This document shows, in pieces, positions 33,373 through 44,137 of a stretch of 64,000 bases of DNA (positions are counted from its first letter, which is position 1; each line of letters begins with the position of its first letter). Source of the stretch: Atlantibacter hermannii (GTDB lineage: Bacteria; Pseudomonadota; Gammaproteobacteria; Enterobacterales; Enterobacteriaceae). A model generated the notes under the pieces. That model saw nothing but the letters and a program-made list of their open reading frames with translations, was not told where the DNA came from and did not search any database. The stretch spans positions 293,498-357,497 of the forward strand of contig NZ_JAAATR010000042.1 in the NCBI RefSeq assembly GCF_009907385.1, in the 5' to 3' direction. Position numbers and translations under genes: made by a program.

Positions 33373-34341
33373 TTATGCGTTAGCGTCTTTGACTTCGCGG
33401 ATTCGATCCTGATATTCACGCAGTTTTTGCGGCGTCATCATGCGACGCTGATCGTCCAGCACCACGCCGCCCACTTCATCGGCAATGTGTTGTGCAGATT
33501 GCAGCATCAGCTTGAAGTTCTGGATCTCGTCACCGTAGGAAGGCACCTGCATAAAGATGGTGACGCCAGGCGTCGCGAAAGTATGCATATTTTCTGGATC
33601 GAACGACCCCGGCTTCACCATATTCGCCAGGCTGAACAGTACCGGTCCGCTGCCGTCCGGGCTCAGGTGACGATGGAAAATATTCATTTCGCCGAAGGTA
33701 AAGCCGGCCTGCTGGATGCTGTTGAGCAGCACATCGCCGTTCAACTGACTCCCGGCATGAGCCGACACGTTCATCACAATGACGGTCTCTTTCAGGCGCG
33801 GTTTTTCAGATGCCGGCGCGGGCGCAGGTTCAGGTTGCGCGACAGGTTCAGGCTGAGGCGCAGGAGCAACGGGCTGCGGTTGCTGCGGTTCCGGCGCTCT
33901 TACCACGGGTTGAGTCGGCGCAGGCTGCGGAGCGACAGGCGCCTGTTGAACAGGTTGCTGCTGAACAGGTTGCTGTGGCACCGGCGCGCGTTGCTCGGGT
34001 TCCTGAGGACGGGCCACAGGCTGGCGCGGCTGCGAGGACGCATAAGGAGGCTGGTAGTTATGCTGCGGCACTTCCGGTTGGCGAGGCGGCTCAGGTTCCC
34101 GGGAGACGCTGTCATGATCGGGCGCAACGCGGCGTACACGCACTTCGCCGACCCCTTCGTCTTCCATGTCGTCGCCATCATCATCAGAATCGTCATCACG
34201 CCTCGATTTCATCCGCTTAATCGGACGATCGCGGAACACAGAAGAGCGTTCCTTACGGCTGGTCCACAGGCCGTGCACCAGTAAGGCTATTATGGCGATT
34301 GCGCCAACAATGATTAATATCAGACGCAAATCCTGCATCAT
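33373..34341 (-). CDS. zipA: Cell division protein ZipA
   Basis: 322 residues. Anchors FtsZ at the inner membrane. N-terminal transmembrane helix ([20 protein letters not shown]), a charged stretch, a long Pro/Gln-rich linker (about 85-185), and the C-terminal FtsZ-binding domain with [19 protein letters not shown] and [19 protein letters not shown]. The ATG at 34341 is chosen over 34392 because the family starts MMQDLRL. Divergent from cysZ. Confidence 0.95.
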   Translation of the reverse strand: MMQDLRLILIIVGAIAIIALLVHGLWTSRKERSSVFRDRPIKRMKSRRDDDSDDDGDDMEDEGVGEVRVRRVAPDHDSVSREPEPPRQPEVPQHNYQPPYASSQPRQPVARPQEPEQRAPVPQQPVQQQPVQQAPVAPQPAPTQPVVRAPEPQQPQPVAPAPQPEPVAQPEPAPAPASEKPRLKETVIVMNVSAHAGSQLNGDVLLNSIQQAGFTFGEMNIFHRHLSPDGSGPVLFSLANMVKPGSFDPENMHTFATPGVTIFMQVPSYGDEIQNFKLMLQSAQHIADEVGGVVLDDQRRMMTPQKLREYQDRIREVKDANA

Positions 34342-34569
34342 TATATTCTCTGTTGTTCTAACACCTTGCCACTGCGGCAAACATTTACTCACTAAGAGTA
34401 TTTGCCCATCTGCTCAAGTGCAAGTCCGCGCACGTTTTTCTCCGCATAAAGATGAAATAAAACGTGTTTTTTGCTGGTTTTTCGACCATTTCCGAACTGG
34501 CGATATTTCCGGGCTCGGTTAAGATAGCCTGCGTTGACCCTGGCTGATATTAAAGGAGTAAGCCTCGAT

Positions 34570-35331
34570 ATGGTTTCACAATCCGGCGGCACGCCGCGTA
34601 GCGGTCTGTATTATTTTTCTCAGGGCTGGAAACTGGTCACGCTGCCAGGCATTCGCCGGTTCGTTATCCTGCCATTATTGATCAATATCGTGCTGATGGG
34701 CGGCGCGTTCTGGTGGCTGTTTTCCCAGTTTGACGTCTGGATCCCCGCACTGATGTCCCACGTGCCGGACTGGCTGCAATGGCTGAGCTATGTGATTTGG
34801 CCGCTGGTGGTGATTTCCGTGCTGCTGATCTTCGGTTATTTCTTCTCAACCCTGGCAAACTGGATTGCCGCGCCGTTTAACGGCCTGCTGGCAGAACAGC
34901 TGGAAGCGCGCTTAACCGGCGCTACCCCACCGGACACCGGGGTTATTGGCGTCCTCAAAGACGTACCGCGCATTATGAAACGCGAGTGGCAAAAGCTGGC
35001 CTGGTATCTGCCGCGCGCCGTGGTCCTGCTGCTGCTCTATTTTATTCCCGGCATCGGCCAGACCGTCGCGCCAGTGCTGTGGTTTTTATTTAGCGCCTGG
35101 ATGCTGGCGATCCAGTATTGCGACTATCCTTTCGATAACCACAAAGTCCCGTTTAAAACGATGCGTATCGCCCTGCGCGAACGCAAATTTACCAATATGC
35201 AGTTCGGCGCGCTGGTGAGCCTGTTTACGCTGATTCCGTTTTTAAATCTGGTGATTATGCCGGTGGCAGTGTGCGGCGCTACCGCCATGTGGGTGGACAG
35301 CTATCGTCGCCAACATGCCCTGTGGCAGTAA
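34570..35331 (+). CDS. cysZ: Sulfate transporter CysZ
   Basis: 253 residues, four main hydrophobic stretches; inner-membrane sulfate uptake feeding cysteine synthesis. Matches E. coli CysZ throughout ([35 protein letters not shown]). The ATG at 34570 is chosen because the family begins MVSxxxxxPRSG; the upstream start at 34534 would add 12 unlike residues. Upstream of cysK and its hairpin. Confidence 0.93.
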   Translation: MVSQSGGTPRSGLYYFSQGWKLVTLPGIRRFVILPLLINIVLMGGAFWWLFSQFDVWIPALMSHVPDWLQWLSYVIWPLVVISVLLIFGYFFSTLANWIAAPFNGLLAEQLEARLTGATPPDTGVIGVLKDVPRIMKREWQKLAWYLPRAVVLLLLYFIPGIGQTVAPVLWFLFSAWMLAIQYCDYPFDNHKVPFKTMRIALRERKFTNMQFGALVSLFTLIPFLNLVIMPVAVCGATAMWVDSYRRQHALWQ

Positions 35332-35359
35332 AAGCCGGGAACGGAAACGAGACGGCTTA

Positions 35360-35493
35360 TGCCGTCTCTTATTCCAAAGTGGTCATCATTATTTCTCATC
35401 AGCATATAGATATGCGAATTACTTACTTCCCCCTGGTGGGGAAGTGCGTATGCTAACTCTGTTTCCCAAATTTCATACAGTTAAGGACAGGCC
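35360..35493 (+). promoter_or_regulatory. cysK: cysK promoter region with a perfect hairpin
   Basis: This gap should hold the CysB-activated cysK promoter. ACTTCCCC (35425-35432) and GGGGAAGT (35438-35445) form an exact eight-pair stem with the loop CTGGT. CysB sites are too loose to place by eye. Confidence 0.4.
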
Positions 35494-36465
35494 ATGAGTA
35501 AGATTTTTGAAGATAACTCGCTGACTATCGGTCATACGCCGCTGGTTCGACTGAACCGTATCGGTAACGGACGCATTCTGGCGAAGGTAGAATCACGCAA
35601 CCCAAGCTTCAGCGTCAAATGCCGTATCGGTGCCAATATGATTTGGGATGCCGAAAAACGCGGCGTACTGAAACCGGGCGTGGAACTGGTTGAACCCACC
35701 AGCGGCAACACCGGTATTGCGCTGGCCTATGTCGCCGCCGCGCGCGGTTATAAACTCACCCTGACCATGCCGGAAACCATGAGCATCGAACGCCGCAAGC
35801 TGCTGAAAGCGCTGGGCGCGAACCTGGTGCTGACCGAAGGCGCAAAAGGCATGAAGGGCGCAATCCAGAAAGCAGAAGAAATTGTCGCCAGCGATCCGGC
35901 GAAATATCTGCTGCTTCAGCAATTCAGCAACCCGGCTAACCCGGAAATCCACGAAAAAACCACCGGCCCGGAAATCTGGGAAGATACCGATGGCCAGGTA
36001 GATGTATTTATCTCCGGCGTGGGTACTGGCGGTACGCTGACCGGCGTGAGCCGTTATATCAAGAACACCAAAGGCAAATCTGAACTGATCACTGTGGCGG
36101 TTGAGCCCACCGATTCTCCGGTTATCGCTCAGGCGCTGGCGGGTGAAGAGCTGAAACCCGGCCCGCATAAAATCCAGGGTATCGGCGCTGGCTTTATTCC
36201 GGGCAACCTGGATCTGAAACTGATCGACAAAGTCGTGGCGATCACCAACGATGAGGCTATCTCTACCGCCCGTCGCCTGATGGAAGAAGAAGGCATCCTG
36301 GCGGGCATCTCTTCCGGCGCTGCGGTTGCGGCCGCGCTCAAACTTCAGGAAGACGAAGCCTTTACCAACAAGAATATTGTGGTTATCCTTCCCTCTTCAG
36401 GTGAGCGTTATCTGAGCACCGCATTGTTCGCCGATCTCTTCACTGAGAAAGAACTGCAACAATGA
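35494..36465 (+). CDS. cysK: Cysteine synthase A (O-acetylserine sulfhydrylase)
   Basis: 323 residues, the E. coli length. Makes cysteine from O-acetylserine and sulfide. The PLP Lys is in [11 protein letters not shown], the substrate loop is [10 protein letters not shown] and the phosphate-binding loop is [13 protein letters not shown]. It lacks the C-terminal form of CysM, which is encoded at 40.4 kb. ATG at 35494 after TTAAGGA. A terminator follows. Confidence 0.97.
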   Translation: MSKIFEDNSLTIGHTPLVRLNRIGNGRILAKVESRNPSFSVKCRIGANMIWDAEKRGVLKPGVELVEPTSGNTGIALAYVAAARGYKLTLTMPETMSIERRKLLKALGANLVLTEGAKGMKGAIQKAEEIVASDPAKYLLLQQFSNPANPEIHEKTTGPEIWEDTDGQVDVFISGVGTGGTLTGVSRYIKNTKGKSELITVAVEPTDSPVIAQALAGEELKPGPHKIQGIGAGFIPGNLDLKLIDKVVAITNDEAISTARRLMEEEGILAGISSGAAVAAALKLQEDEAFTNKNIVVILPSSGERYLSTALFADLFTEKELQQ

Positions 36466-36486
36466 TGCCAGATTGTTAAATTTGAA

Positions 36487-36515
36487 TAAAAAAGCACCTT
36501 TTGGGGTGCTTTTTT
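36487..36515 (+). terminator. Terminator after cysK
   Basis: AAAAAGCACC-TTTT-GGGGTGCTTTTTT: a stem and T run 20 bases after the cysK stop. Confidence 0.85.
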
Positions 36516-36845
36516 GTGCCCTGCTTCAAACTTTCACCGCTCCTGGCATTGCCTCATCCCGCTGGCTCTGGTATTTAAGCATCAATTTATTTCGATGCGT
36601 GAAATTAATCATTATTGGATTAGTATTGGCTGAATCGATTTAATGATTTGGTTAAGCTTTGTTATTCGCTGCATAATGATTGATGACGAGCGAAACGCGG
36701 GTCGCGTAATAGCGCCGTGCGATTTCGCAGTTCTGGCATTCTGTGCCGCGTTGCCTTGAACGCCGGTGCAACTTTAAGGCTAAAGTGTGGCCGCCAGGCT
36801 AGACTTTAGTTCCACAACACTAAACCTATAAGTTGGGGAAATATA
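36516..36845 (+). promoter_or_regulatory. ptsH: ptsH promoter region
   Basis: 330 bases without a gene. By comparison with the remembered E. coli pts region, P0 is TTGGTT (36648-36653) with CATAAT (36672-36677), and P1 has its -10 at TAGACT (36800-36805). The leader from about 36790 to the start is nearly the same as in E. coli. CRP and Mlc act here in E. coli; I cannot place those sites with certainty. Confidence 0.6.
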
Positions 36846-37103
36846 ATGTTCCAGCAAGAAGTTACCATTACCGCTCCGAACGGCCTGCATACCCGCCCTG
36901 CTGCTCAGTTTGTTAAAGAAGCGAAAGGCTTCACGTCTGATATCACTGTGACCTCCAACGGCAAAAGCGCCAGCGCAAAAAGCCTGTTTAAGCTGCAAAC
37001 TCTGGGTTTGACTCAGGGTACTGTGGTTAGCATCTCTGCCGAAGGCGAAGATGAGCAGAAAGCAGTTGAGCATCTGGTAAAACTGATGGCTGAACTCGAG
37101 TAA
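36846..37103 (+). CDS. ptsH: HPr, phosphocarrier of the PTS
   Basis: 85 residues. Carries phosphate from EI to the sugar-specific EII proteins. The active His15 is in [19 protein letters not shown]; the regulatory Ser46 region is [20 protein letters not shown]. First gene of ptsH-ptsI-crr. Confidence 0.98.
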   Translation: MFQQEVTITAPNGLHTRPAAQFVKEAKGFTSDITVTSNGKSASAKSLFKLQTLGLTQGTVVSISAEGEDEQKAVEHLVKLMAELE

Positions 37104-37146
37104 GTTCCGGGTTCTTATTAATATCAGTCACAAGTAAGGTAGGGTT

Positions 37147-38874
37147 ATGATTTCAGGCATTTTAGCATCCCCGGGTATCGCTTTCGGCAAAGCACTGCTG
37201 CTGAAAGAAGATGAGATTGTCATCGACCGGAAAAAGATTTCTGCCGATAAGGTTGATCAGGAAGTTGAGCGTTTCCTGAGTGGGCGCGCCAAGGCCTCTA
37301 CGCAGTTAGAAGCGATCAAAGTCAAAGCCGGCGAAACTTTCGGTGAGGAAAAGGAAGCCATCTTCGAAGGCCACATCATGTTGCTGGAAGATGAGGAGCT
37401 AGAGCAGGAAATCATAGCCCTGATTAAGGACAAGCTCATCACTGCCGACGCGGCAGCTTATGACGTTATCGAAGGCCAGGCGACTGCGCTGGAAGAACTC
37501 GATGACGAATACCTGAAAGAGCGTGCGGCTGACGTACGCGATATCGGTAAGCGCCTGCTGCGTAATATTCTTGGCCTCGCCATTATTGATTTAAGCGCAA
37601 TTCAGGATGAAGTGATCCTGGTTGCCGTCGATCTGACGCCGTCCGAAACCGCACAGCTGAACCTGAAAAAGGTGCTGGGTTTCATCACCGATATCGGTGG
37701 CCGCACGTCCCACACCTCCATCATGGCGCGTTCTCTGGAACTGCCTGCCATTGTGGGTACCGGCAGCATCACATCCCAGGTGAAAAACGGCGACTATCTG
37801 ATCCTCGACGCGGTAAACAACAAAGTTTACGTCAACCCGAGCGATGAAGAGATCGAAACCCTGCGCAATATTCAGACCCAGGTTGCTGAAGAAAAAGCAG
37901 AACTGGCAAAACTGAAAGACCTGCCGGCCATTACCCTTGACGGCCATCAGGTTGAAGTGTGCGCCAACATCGGCACCGTGCGCGACGTCGCTGGCGCTGA
38001 GCGCAACGGCGCGGAAGGCGTGGGCCTGTACCGTACCGAATTCCTGTTTATGGATCGCGACGCGCTGCCGACTGAAGAAGAGCAGTTCGCTGCATATAAA
38101 GCCGTGGCGGAAGCCTGCGGTTCTCAGGCGGTCATCGTACGTACCATGGACATTGGCGGCGATAAAGAACTGCCGTACATGAATTTCCCGAAAGAAGAAA
38201 ACCCGTTCCTGGGCTGGCGTGCGGTGCGTATCGCCATGGACCGCAAAGAGATCCTGCGCGATCAGCTGCGTGCGATCCTGCGAGCCTCCGCTTTCGGAAA
38301 ACTGCGCATTATGTTCCCGATGATCATTTCCGTTGAAGAAGTCCGCGTGCTGAAAAAAGCCATCGAGACCTTCAAACAGGAACTGCGCGATGAAGGTAAA
38401 GCTTTTGACGAATCTATTGAAGTTGGCGTGATGGTGGAAACACCGGCAGCGGCGACAATTGCGCGTCATTTAGCCAAAGAAGTCGATTTCTTTAGTATCG
38501 GAACGAACGATTTAACACAGTACACCCTGGCAGTTGATCGCGGTAATGATATGATTTCACATCTTTACCAGCCGATGTCGCCGTCTGTACTGACTCTAAT
38601 TAAGCAAGTGATTGATGCATCTCATGCAGAAGGTAAATGGACCGGAATGTGTGGTGAGCTTGCAGGCGACGAACGTGCTACACTTCTGTTGTTGGGGATG
38701 GGTCTGGATGAATTCAGTATGAGTGCCATTTCTATCCCGCGTATCAAGAAGATAATTCGTAATACGAATTACGAAGATGCGAAGGTGTTAGCAGAGCAGG
38801 CTCTTGCTCAACCGACAACGGACGAGTTAATGACGCTGGTTAACAAGTTCATTGAAGAAAAAACAATCTGCTAA
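37147..38874 (+). CDS. ptsI: PTS enzyme I
   Basis: 575 residues, full length. Takes phosphate from phosphoenolpyruvate onto His189 ([20 protein letters not shown]) and passes it to HPr. The N-terminal HPr-binding and C-terminal PEP-binding domains are both complete ([18 protein letters not shown], then [19 protein letters not shown]). It lies 43 bases after ptsH and 43 before crr, in one operon. Confidence 0.98.
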   Translation: MISGILASPGIAFGKALLLKEDEIVIDRKKISADKVDQEVERFLSGRAKASTQLEAIKVKAGETFGEEKEAIFEGHIMLLEDEELEQEIIALIKDKLITADAAAYDVIEGQATALEELDDEYLKERAADVRDIGKRLLRNILGLAIIDLSAIQDEVILVAVDLTPSETAQLNLKKVLGFITDIGGRTSHTSIMARSLELPAIVGTGSITSQVKNGDYLILDAVNNKVYVNPSDEEIETLRNIQTQVAEEKAELAKLKDLPAITLDGHQVEVCANIGTVRDVAGAERNGAEGVGLYRTEFLFMDRDALPTEEEQFAAYKAVAEACGSQAVIVRTMDIGGDKELPYMNFPKEENPFLGWRAVRIAMDRKEILRDQLRAILRASAFGKLRIMFPMIISVEEVRVLKKAIETFKQELRDEGKAFDESIEVGVMVETPAAATIARHLAKEVDFFSIGTNDLTQYTLAVDRGNDMISHLYQPMSPSVLTLIKQVIDASHAEGKWTGMCGELAGDERATLLLLGMGLDEFSMSAISIPRIKKIIRNTNYEDAKVLAEQALAQPTTDELMTLVNKFIEEKTIC

Positions 38875-38917
38875 TCCACGAGATGCGGCCCAAATTACTG
38901 CTTAGGAGAGAAGGCTA

Positions 38918-39421
38918 ATGGGGTTATTTAGTAAACTGTTCGGTGACAAAGGCAATAGCGACACCGGAACCATTGAGATCGTTGCTCCACTGTCTGGCGA
39001 AATCGTTAATATTGAAGACGTGCCGGATGTAGTGTTCGCGGAAAAAATCGTTGGTGATGGCATCGCTATCAAACCAACCGGTAACAAAATGGTTGCACCG
39101 GTTGACGGCACCATCGGTAAAATCTTCGAAACCAACCACGCCTTCTCTATCGAATCCGATAGCGGCATTGAGCTTTTCGTTCACTTCGGTATCGATACCG
39201 TAGAGCTGAAAGGCGAAGGCTTCAAGCGTATCGCTGAAGAAGGTCAACGCGTGAAAGTTGGCGATCCGGTTATCGAATTCGATCTGCCGCTGCTGGAAGA
39301 GAAAGCTAAATCTACGCTGACGCCGGTTGTGATCTCCAATATGGACGAGATCAAAGAGCTGATTAAGCTGACGGGTAGCGTGACCGTGGGTGAAACCCCG
39401 GTTATCCGCATCAAGAAGTAA
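38918..39421 (+). CDS. crr: EIIA-Glc (Crr)
   Basis: 167 residues, two fewer than E. coli because the N-terminal tail ([15 protein letters not shown]) is shorter. The phospho-His is in [16 protein letters not shown] and the partner His in [11 protein letters not shown]. Donates phosphate to glucose-family EIIBC proteins and controls adenylate cyclase and inducer exclusion. Likely phosphate donor for the EIIBC at 10.5 kb, which lacks an A domain (inference). Confidence 0.97.
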   Translation: MGLFSKLFGDKGNSDTGTIEIVAPLSGEIVNIEDVPDVVFAEKIVGDGIAIKPTGNKMVAPVDGTIGKIFETNHAFSIESDSGIELFVHFGIDTVELKGEGFKRIAEEGQRVKVGDPVIEFDLPLLEEKAKSTLTPVVISNMDEIKELIKLTGSVTVGETPVIRIKK

Positions 39422-39435
39422 TGCTGCTTGAGTAA

Positions 39436-39464
39436 AAATGGCGCCGAAAGGCGCCATTTTTTTA
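39436..39464. terminator. Terminator after crr
   Basis: AAAATGGCGCC-GAAA-GGCGCCATTTTTTT: a stable stem with a GAAA tetraloop and T run, between convergent crr and pdxK. Confidence 0.9.
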
Positions 39465-39474
39465 TCCCGATATC

Positions 39475-40320
39475 TCAGGGATGTTCCGGCAACGCCAGTT
39501 CATCAAACCCTAACGCCAGCGTGTGACGCATCACGTCGACAACCCGCTCGCTTGCGCCTTTTACCGCTTCAGCCAGAGTTGCCCCTTGCAGCAGCTTGCC
39601 TGCCAGCGCCGAACAGAACAGATCGCCTGTTCCTTTCAGCTCCGCATTAACGCGCGGATGCACAACCACTTCAACAGTGTCAGCCGTTACCAGAGCGACC
39701 TGCATGCGATCAGGCGGCACATCGTCGCCTGGCGCGCTGGTTACCGCTACCCATTGCGTATGGCCGTTAAGCAACGTTCTGGCAGCGTCTACCGCCTGTG
39801 CGAGTGTCAGGCTGGCGCGCCCTGTCAGACGCTCCAGTTCGAAGGCGTTAGGCGTAATGCCGGTCGCCAGCGGCAGTAACCGCTCGCTATAAGCCTGCGG
39901 CAGTTCCTGCTTCACATAAATCCCGCTGTCGGTATCGCCCATCACCGGATCGATAATCACCCACAGATGCGGATAGCGCTCACGTACCCGCGCCAGCCAG
40001 TCTGCGAGGATATTTGCCTGCCCTACGCTGCCGAGGTAGCCGGTGATAATTCCCTTCACATGCCGCACCGCGTCACGTTCCAGCAGCCCGGTGAGATAGC
40101 CTTTAAACCAGTCGTCGGGAATGGCTCCGCCGTAAAGGCTGGGGTAATGGGGCGTATTGCTGAGCAATACTGTCGGCACGGCCATGGCCCGAAAGCCTGC
40201 CTGTTGCAGCGTAGGGATCGCGATACTGTTGCCCACGCTGCCGTACACCACCTGCGACTGGACGGAGATAATATCCGTGCGCAGCGCCCGCTGCCCGTCG
40301 CCAAATAAGATTGCGGTCAT
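39475..40320 (-). CDS. pdxK: Pyridoxal/pyridoxine kinase PdxK
   Basis: 281 residues. ATP-dependent phosphorylation of B6 vitamers in the salvage path to PLP. Matches E. coli PdxK: VQSQVVYGSVGNSIAIPTLQ, TVLLSNTPHYPSLYGG, DPVMGDTDSGIYV and the catalytic-Asp anion hole in LKGTGDLFCSALAGKLL. Convergent with crr; cysM follows directly upstream because yfeK and yfeS of E. coli are absent. Confidence 0.93.
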   Translation of the reverse strand: MTAILFGDGQRALRTDIISVQSQVVYGSVGNSIAIPTLQQAGFRAMAVPTVLLSNTPHYPSLYGGAIPDDWFKGYLTGLLERDAVRHVKGIITGYLGSVGQANILADWLARVRERYPHLWVIIDPVMGDTDSGIYVKQELPQAYSERLLPLATGITPNAFELERLTGRASLTLAQAVDAARTLLNGHTQWVAVTSAPGDDVPPDRMQVALVTADTVEVVVHPRVNAELKGTGDLFCSALAGKLLQGATLAEAVKGASERVVDVMRHTLALGFDELALPEHP

Positions 40321-40372
40321 CTTTTATCCTTCCCTGGTCATCAGGGCATGCTATCCGCGAACGGAGAGCGGC

Positions 40373-41284
40373 TTAAATGCCCGCTCCCTGCGCGTAGCTC
40401 TCTTCACCAAATACGCCGGTCGAGAGATAACGGTCGCCGCGATCGCAGATAATCGCTACAACAATTGCGCCTGGATTTTCACGCGCCACCCGCAAAGCGC
40501 CAGCCACGGCTCCGCCGGAACTCACGCCGCAGAAGATACCTTCGCGGCTGGCTAACTCGCGCATGGTATTTTCTGCTTCTCGTTGATGAATATCCAGCAC
40601 CACATCGACCAGGTCGGCATGATAAATCCCCGGCATATATTCTTCCGGCCAACGTCGAATGCCCGGAATGCTGCTGCCCTCTTCCGGCTGCAGGCCAACA
40701 ATGGTCACGGGTTTCGCCTGCTCGCGCAGAAAACGACTGACGCCGGTAATGGTGCCGGTAGTCCCCATGCTGGAGACGAAATGGCTGATGCGCGCACTGG
40801 TCTGACGCCAGATTTCCGGGCCGGTGGTGCGGTAATGCGCAAGGGGGTTATCGGGATTGTTAAACTGGTCGAGGATATAGCCTTCACCACGGTCCGCCAT
40901 CGCCTGGGCCAGATCGCGCGCCCCTTCCATACCCTGCTCTTTGGTGACCAGCACCAGATCCGCCCCATAGGCGCGCATCGCCGCGCGGCGCTCCATACTC
41001 ATGTTGTCCGGCATCAGCAACTTCATACGGTAGCCTTTCAGCGCCGCAATCATCGCCAGCGCGATGCCGGTGTTGCCGCTGGTGGCTTCGATTAACGTAT
41101 CGCCGGGTTTGATGTCGCCGCGCTTTTCCGCTTCGACGACCATCGACAGCGCCGCGCGATCTTTTACCGAACCCGCCGGGTTATTGCCTTCCAGCTTTAG
41201 CCAAATTTCACTGCCGTTATCCGGCCCCAAACGCTGCAATTTGACCAGCGGCGTATTGCCGATAGTGTGTTCTAATGTATTCAC
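40373..41284 (-). CDS. cysM: Cysteine synthase B (CysM)
   Basis: 303 residues, starting at GTG (41284; VNTLEHTIGNTPLVKLQRLG), which gives the E. coli length. PLP Lys in GNNPAGSVKDRAALSM; PLP-phosphate loop SSMGTTGTITGVS. Accepts thiosulfate as well as sulfide, which fits its place at the end of the thiosulfate/sulfate uptake operon cysPUWAM. A terminator hairpin separates it from cysA, so it is probably expressed at a lower level. Confidence 0.94.
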   Translation of the reverse strand: MNTLEHTIGNTPLVKLQRLGPDNGSEIWLKLEGNNPAGSVKDRAALSMVVEAEKRGDIKPGDTLIEATSGNTGIALAMIAALKGYRMKLLMPDNMSMERRAAMRAYGADLVLVTKEQGMEGARDLAQAMADRGEGYILDQFNNPDNPLAHYRTTGPEIWRQTSARISHFVSSMGTTGTITGVSRFLREQAKPVTIVGLQPEEGSSIPGIRRWPEEYMPGIYHADLVDVVLDIHQREAENTMRELASREGIFCGVSSGGAVAGALRVARENPGAIVVAIICDRGDRYLSTGVFGEESYAQGAGI

Positions 41285-41302
41285 GTCAGTCTTTCCAGAG
41301 CA

Positions 41303-41329
41303 TAAAAAAAGCGGCTGCGAAGCCGCTTT
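41303..41329 (-). terminator. Hairpin between cysA and cysM
   Basis: AGCGGCT-GCGA-AGCCGCT; on the minus strand a T run follows. It should attenuate transcription from cysPUWA into cysM. Confidence 0.8.
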
Positions 41330-41353
41330 CACATCGTCGATCGCAACAAACTA

Positions 41354-42439
41354 TCAGGCGGATTCGGCCAGGGCAATACTCTCAATTTTCTCATTGCCGT
41401 TATACAAACGGGCATGTTGCAGGCCAACAAACAGGCGCTCGCCGCGATGCGGGACATAATCTTCCCGTAAAACAACGGTTAAGGTTTCGTCATACCAGCC
41501 GAGCGGCTGTACCACCAATTGCATATAGTGGCCGCGCGGGCTCACTTCCAGCACCTGTACCGGCAACGGCGATTCCAGGCTGGTGCGGCGGCTGACGTCC
41601 ACTTCCCACGGGCGCAGGAACAGATCGACCGGCCCCTGGTGCGCAGGCGCGTAGCCCAGCGGCCAGCGGTGCGCGCCGACGTGGAACTGGCTGCCGCGAA
41701 TGGTGCCGTGCAGGCGGTTCACTTCGCCGAGAAACTCCAGTACGAAGCGGGTTTCCGGCTCGCGCCAGACGCGCTCCGGCGCATCCGCCTGTTCGATATG
41801 GCCCTGGCTCATCACCACCACGCGGTCTGCCACTTCCATGGCCTCTTCCTGATCGTGAGTCACGAAGACGCTGGTGAATTTCAGCTCTTCATGCAGCTGA
41901 CGCAGCCAGCGCCGCAGCTCTTTACGCACCTGGGCGTCGAGCGCGCCGAAGGGTTCATCGAGCAGCAGAATTTGCGGTTCAACGGCCAGCGCGCGCGCCA
42001 GAGCGACACGCTGTTTCTGGCCGCCGGAAAGCTGGGCCGGAAAGCGGTCCGCCAGATGGGCGAGCTGCACCATCTCCAGCAGTTGGGTCACCTTCTGCCT
42101 GATGGCGCTGGCGCTGGGACGCTCGCGCTTCGGCAACACGCTCAGGCCAAAGGCGATGTTGTCGAACACCGTCATATGGCGGAACAGCGCGTAGTGCTGG
42201 AATACAAAACCCACTTTACGGTCGCGGGCATGCAACCGGCTGACGTCGGTGCCGTGGAAGCGAATATGCCCGCTGGACTGGTGCTCCAGGCCCGCGATAA
42301 TCCGCAGCAGCGTGGTTTTGCCGGAGCCGCTCGGCCCCAGCAGCGCCACCATCTGGCCGGAGGGGATATCCAGAGAAATATCATTAAGCACCTGCGTGCG
42401 GCCAAACGATTTTTTAATTCTGGAAATCTCAATGCTCAT
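41354..42439 (-). CDS. cysA: Sulfate/thiosulfate ABC transporter ATPase CysA
   Basis: 361 residues. Walker [14 protein letters not shown]-loop [14 protein letters not shown], signature [15 protein letters not shown], Walker [15 protein letters not shown], switch His [14 protein letters not shown]-terminal regulatory domain after about 235. The ATG at 42439 overlaps the end of cysW by 11 bases; the longer reading from 42496 would lie inside cysW. Confidence 0.95.
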   Translation of the reverse strand: MSIEISRIKKSFGRTQVLNDISLDIPSGQMVALLGPSGSGKTTLLRIIAGLEHQSSGHIRFHGTDVSRLHARDRKVGFVFQHYALFRHMTVFDNIAFGLSVLPKRERPSASAIRQKVTQLLEMVQLAHLADRFPAQLSGGQKQRVALARALAVEPQILLLDEPFGALDAQVRKELRRWLRQLHEELKFTSVFVTHDQEEAMEVADRVVVMSQGHIEQADAPERVWREPETRFVLEFLGEVNRLHGTIRGSQFHVGAHRWPLGYAPAHQGPVDLFLRPWEVDVSRRTSLESPLPVQVLEVSPRGHYMQLVVQPLGWYDETLTVVLREDYVPHRGERLFVGLQHARLYNGNEKIESIALAESA

Positions 42440-43304
42440 GATTGCTCTCCTGTTGCTGGCGTTTTTCCTGATGATGCAAACGCCATTGCAACGCACTCTT
42501 TAAAAACAGGGTCAAAATTGCCATCAAGGTCAGCAGCGCGGCAGCAGTATAGGCGCCGACCGTGTTGTAATCCTGCTCAAGTAATTCGATTTGTAGCGGC
42601 AGCGACAGGGTCTCACCGCGAATGGAGCCGGAAACCACCGATACCGCGCCAAACTCGCCGATGGCGCGGGCGTTGGTCAGCACCACGCCGTAAAGCAGCG
42701 CCCAGCGGATGTTCGGCAGCGTAACCCGGCGGAACATCTGCCAGCCCGACGCGCCCAGCAAAATAGCGGCTTCGTCTTCGTTGCTGCCCTGGCTGAGCAT
42801 CACCGGCACCAGCTCGCGCACCACAAACGGACAGGTGACGAAAATGGTCACCAGCACCATGCCCGGCCAGGCGAACATCACCTGGAGGTCGTTATCACCC
42901 AGCCAGCCGCCGAGCGGGCCGTTCGAGCCGTAAAACAGCAAATACACCAGACCGGCCACCACCGGAGAGACCGCAAACGGGATATCCAGCAGAGTCAACA
43001 GCAACTGGCGGCCTGGAAAGTTAAAGCGGGTCACCAGCCATGCCAGCAGCGTGCCGAACACCAGGTTAACCGGCACGGTGATTAACGCGATTAATACCGT
43101 CAGCCAGATAGCGTGCAACATGTCCGGATCGGCCAGGTTTTGCAGCACCGGCATCAGCCCTTTGCTGAATGCCTGGACGAAGATATACACCATCGGCACC
43201 ACCAGGATCAGCGCGCTGATCAGCACGCCGGTGCCAATCAGGAACCATTTCCCCCAGTTAATGCCGGGCTTACCGTAGCTTTTCAATTCTGTAACCTGCG
43301 CCAT
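42429..43304 (-). CDS. cysW: Sulfate/thiosulfate permease subunit CysW
   Basis: 291 residues, six transmembrane helices; the coupling EAA loop is [20 protein letters not shown]. Pairs with CysU to form the inner-membrane pore. Touches cysU by one base and overlaps cysA by 11, so it is translationally coupled. Confidence 0.95.
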   Translation of the reverse strand: MAQVTELKSYGKPGINWGKWFLIGTGVLISALILVVPMVYIFVQAFSKGLMPVLQNLADPDMLHAIWLTVLIALITVPVNLVFGTLLAWLVTRFNFPGRQLLLTLLDIPFAVSPVVAGLVYLLFYGSNGPLGGWLGDNDLQVMFAWPGMVLVTIFVTCPFVVRELVPVMLSQGSNEDEAAILLGASGWQMFRRVTLPNIRWALLYGVVLTNARAIGEFGAVSVVSGSIRGETLSLPLQIELLEQDYNTVGAYTAAALLTLMAILTLFLKSALQWRLHHQEKRQQQESNHEH

Positions 43305-44137
43305 TAGTGACCTACCACGCGTCGGCCAAAGCGACTTTGCAATGTGTTGATAGCAAACAGCAGCAGCAACGAAGCGGCCAGGATCACCGAGGCGATAGCG
43401 CTGGCGGCCGGGTAATCAAACTCCTGCAAACGCACAAAAATCATCAGCGACGTGACTTCCGTTTTCCAGGCGATGTTGCCGGCGATAAAAATCACCGCGC
43501 CAAACTCGCCCAGGCTACGGGTAAACGACAACGCCACGCCCGCCATCAGCGCCGGAGAGAGCTCCGGCAATACCACGCGGGTAAAACTCTGCCAGCGGCT
43601 GGCACCGAGGGTTTCCGCCGCTTCTTCGTATTCGGGACCCAACTCTTCCAGCACCGGCTGCACGGTGCGCACTACAAACGGGATACTGGTAAACGCCATC
43701 GCCACCGCGATACCCAGCCAGGTATAGGTGACTTTGATATCCAGCATCGCCAGCCACTCACCGTAAAAACCGTTGACCGAAAACAGCGACGCCAGGGTCA
43801 AACCCGCCACGGCGGTGGGCAGCGCAAACGGCAAATCCATCAGCGCATCCAGAATGGTGCGTCCGGGAAAACGGTAGCGGGTCAAAATCCACGCCATCAG
43901 CAGGCCGAACACGCCATTGAAGATGGAGGCCACGCCCGCCGACAGGAGAGTAACTTTATAGGCGGCGACCACCTGCGGGTTGGTCACCACCTCCCAGTAT
44001 TGCGCCCAGCTCATCTGGGACAGCTGCATCACTAACGCGCTTAACGGCAATAACAAAATCAGGCAAACAAACAGCAGGCTGGTGCCCAGGCTTAACGTGA
44101 AGCCCGGCAGCACCCGGCGGGTAGAGACTGCGAACAT
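43304..44137 (-). CDS. cysU: Sulfate/thiosulfate permease subunit CysU (CysT)
   Basis: 277 residues, six transmembrane helices, EAA loop EYEEAAETLGASRWQSFTRV. Partner of CysW in the pore. One-base overlaps on both sides, with cysP upstream and cysW downstream. Confidence 0.95.
   Translation of the reverse strand: MFAVSTRRVLPGFTLSLGTSLLFVCLILLLPLSALVMQLSQMSWAQYWEVVTNPQVVAAYKVTLLSAGVASIFNGVFGLLMAWILTRYRFPGRTILDALMDLPFALPTAVAGLTLASLFSVNGFYGEWLAMLDIKVTYTWLGIAVAMAFTSIPFVVRTVQPVLEELGPEYEEAAETLGASRWQSFTRVVLPELSPALMAGVALSFTRSLGEFGAVIFIAGNIAWKTEVTSLMIFVRLQEFDYPAASAIASVILAASLLLLFAINTLQSRFGRRVVGH

Noticed and set aside
38400..38874. Foreign DNA at the end of ptsI because of lower GC and different codon use
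   Set aside because: The protein is conserved through this stretch, and the AT-rich part plausibly reflects the internal crr promoters known in E. coli ptsI.
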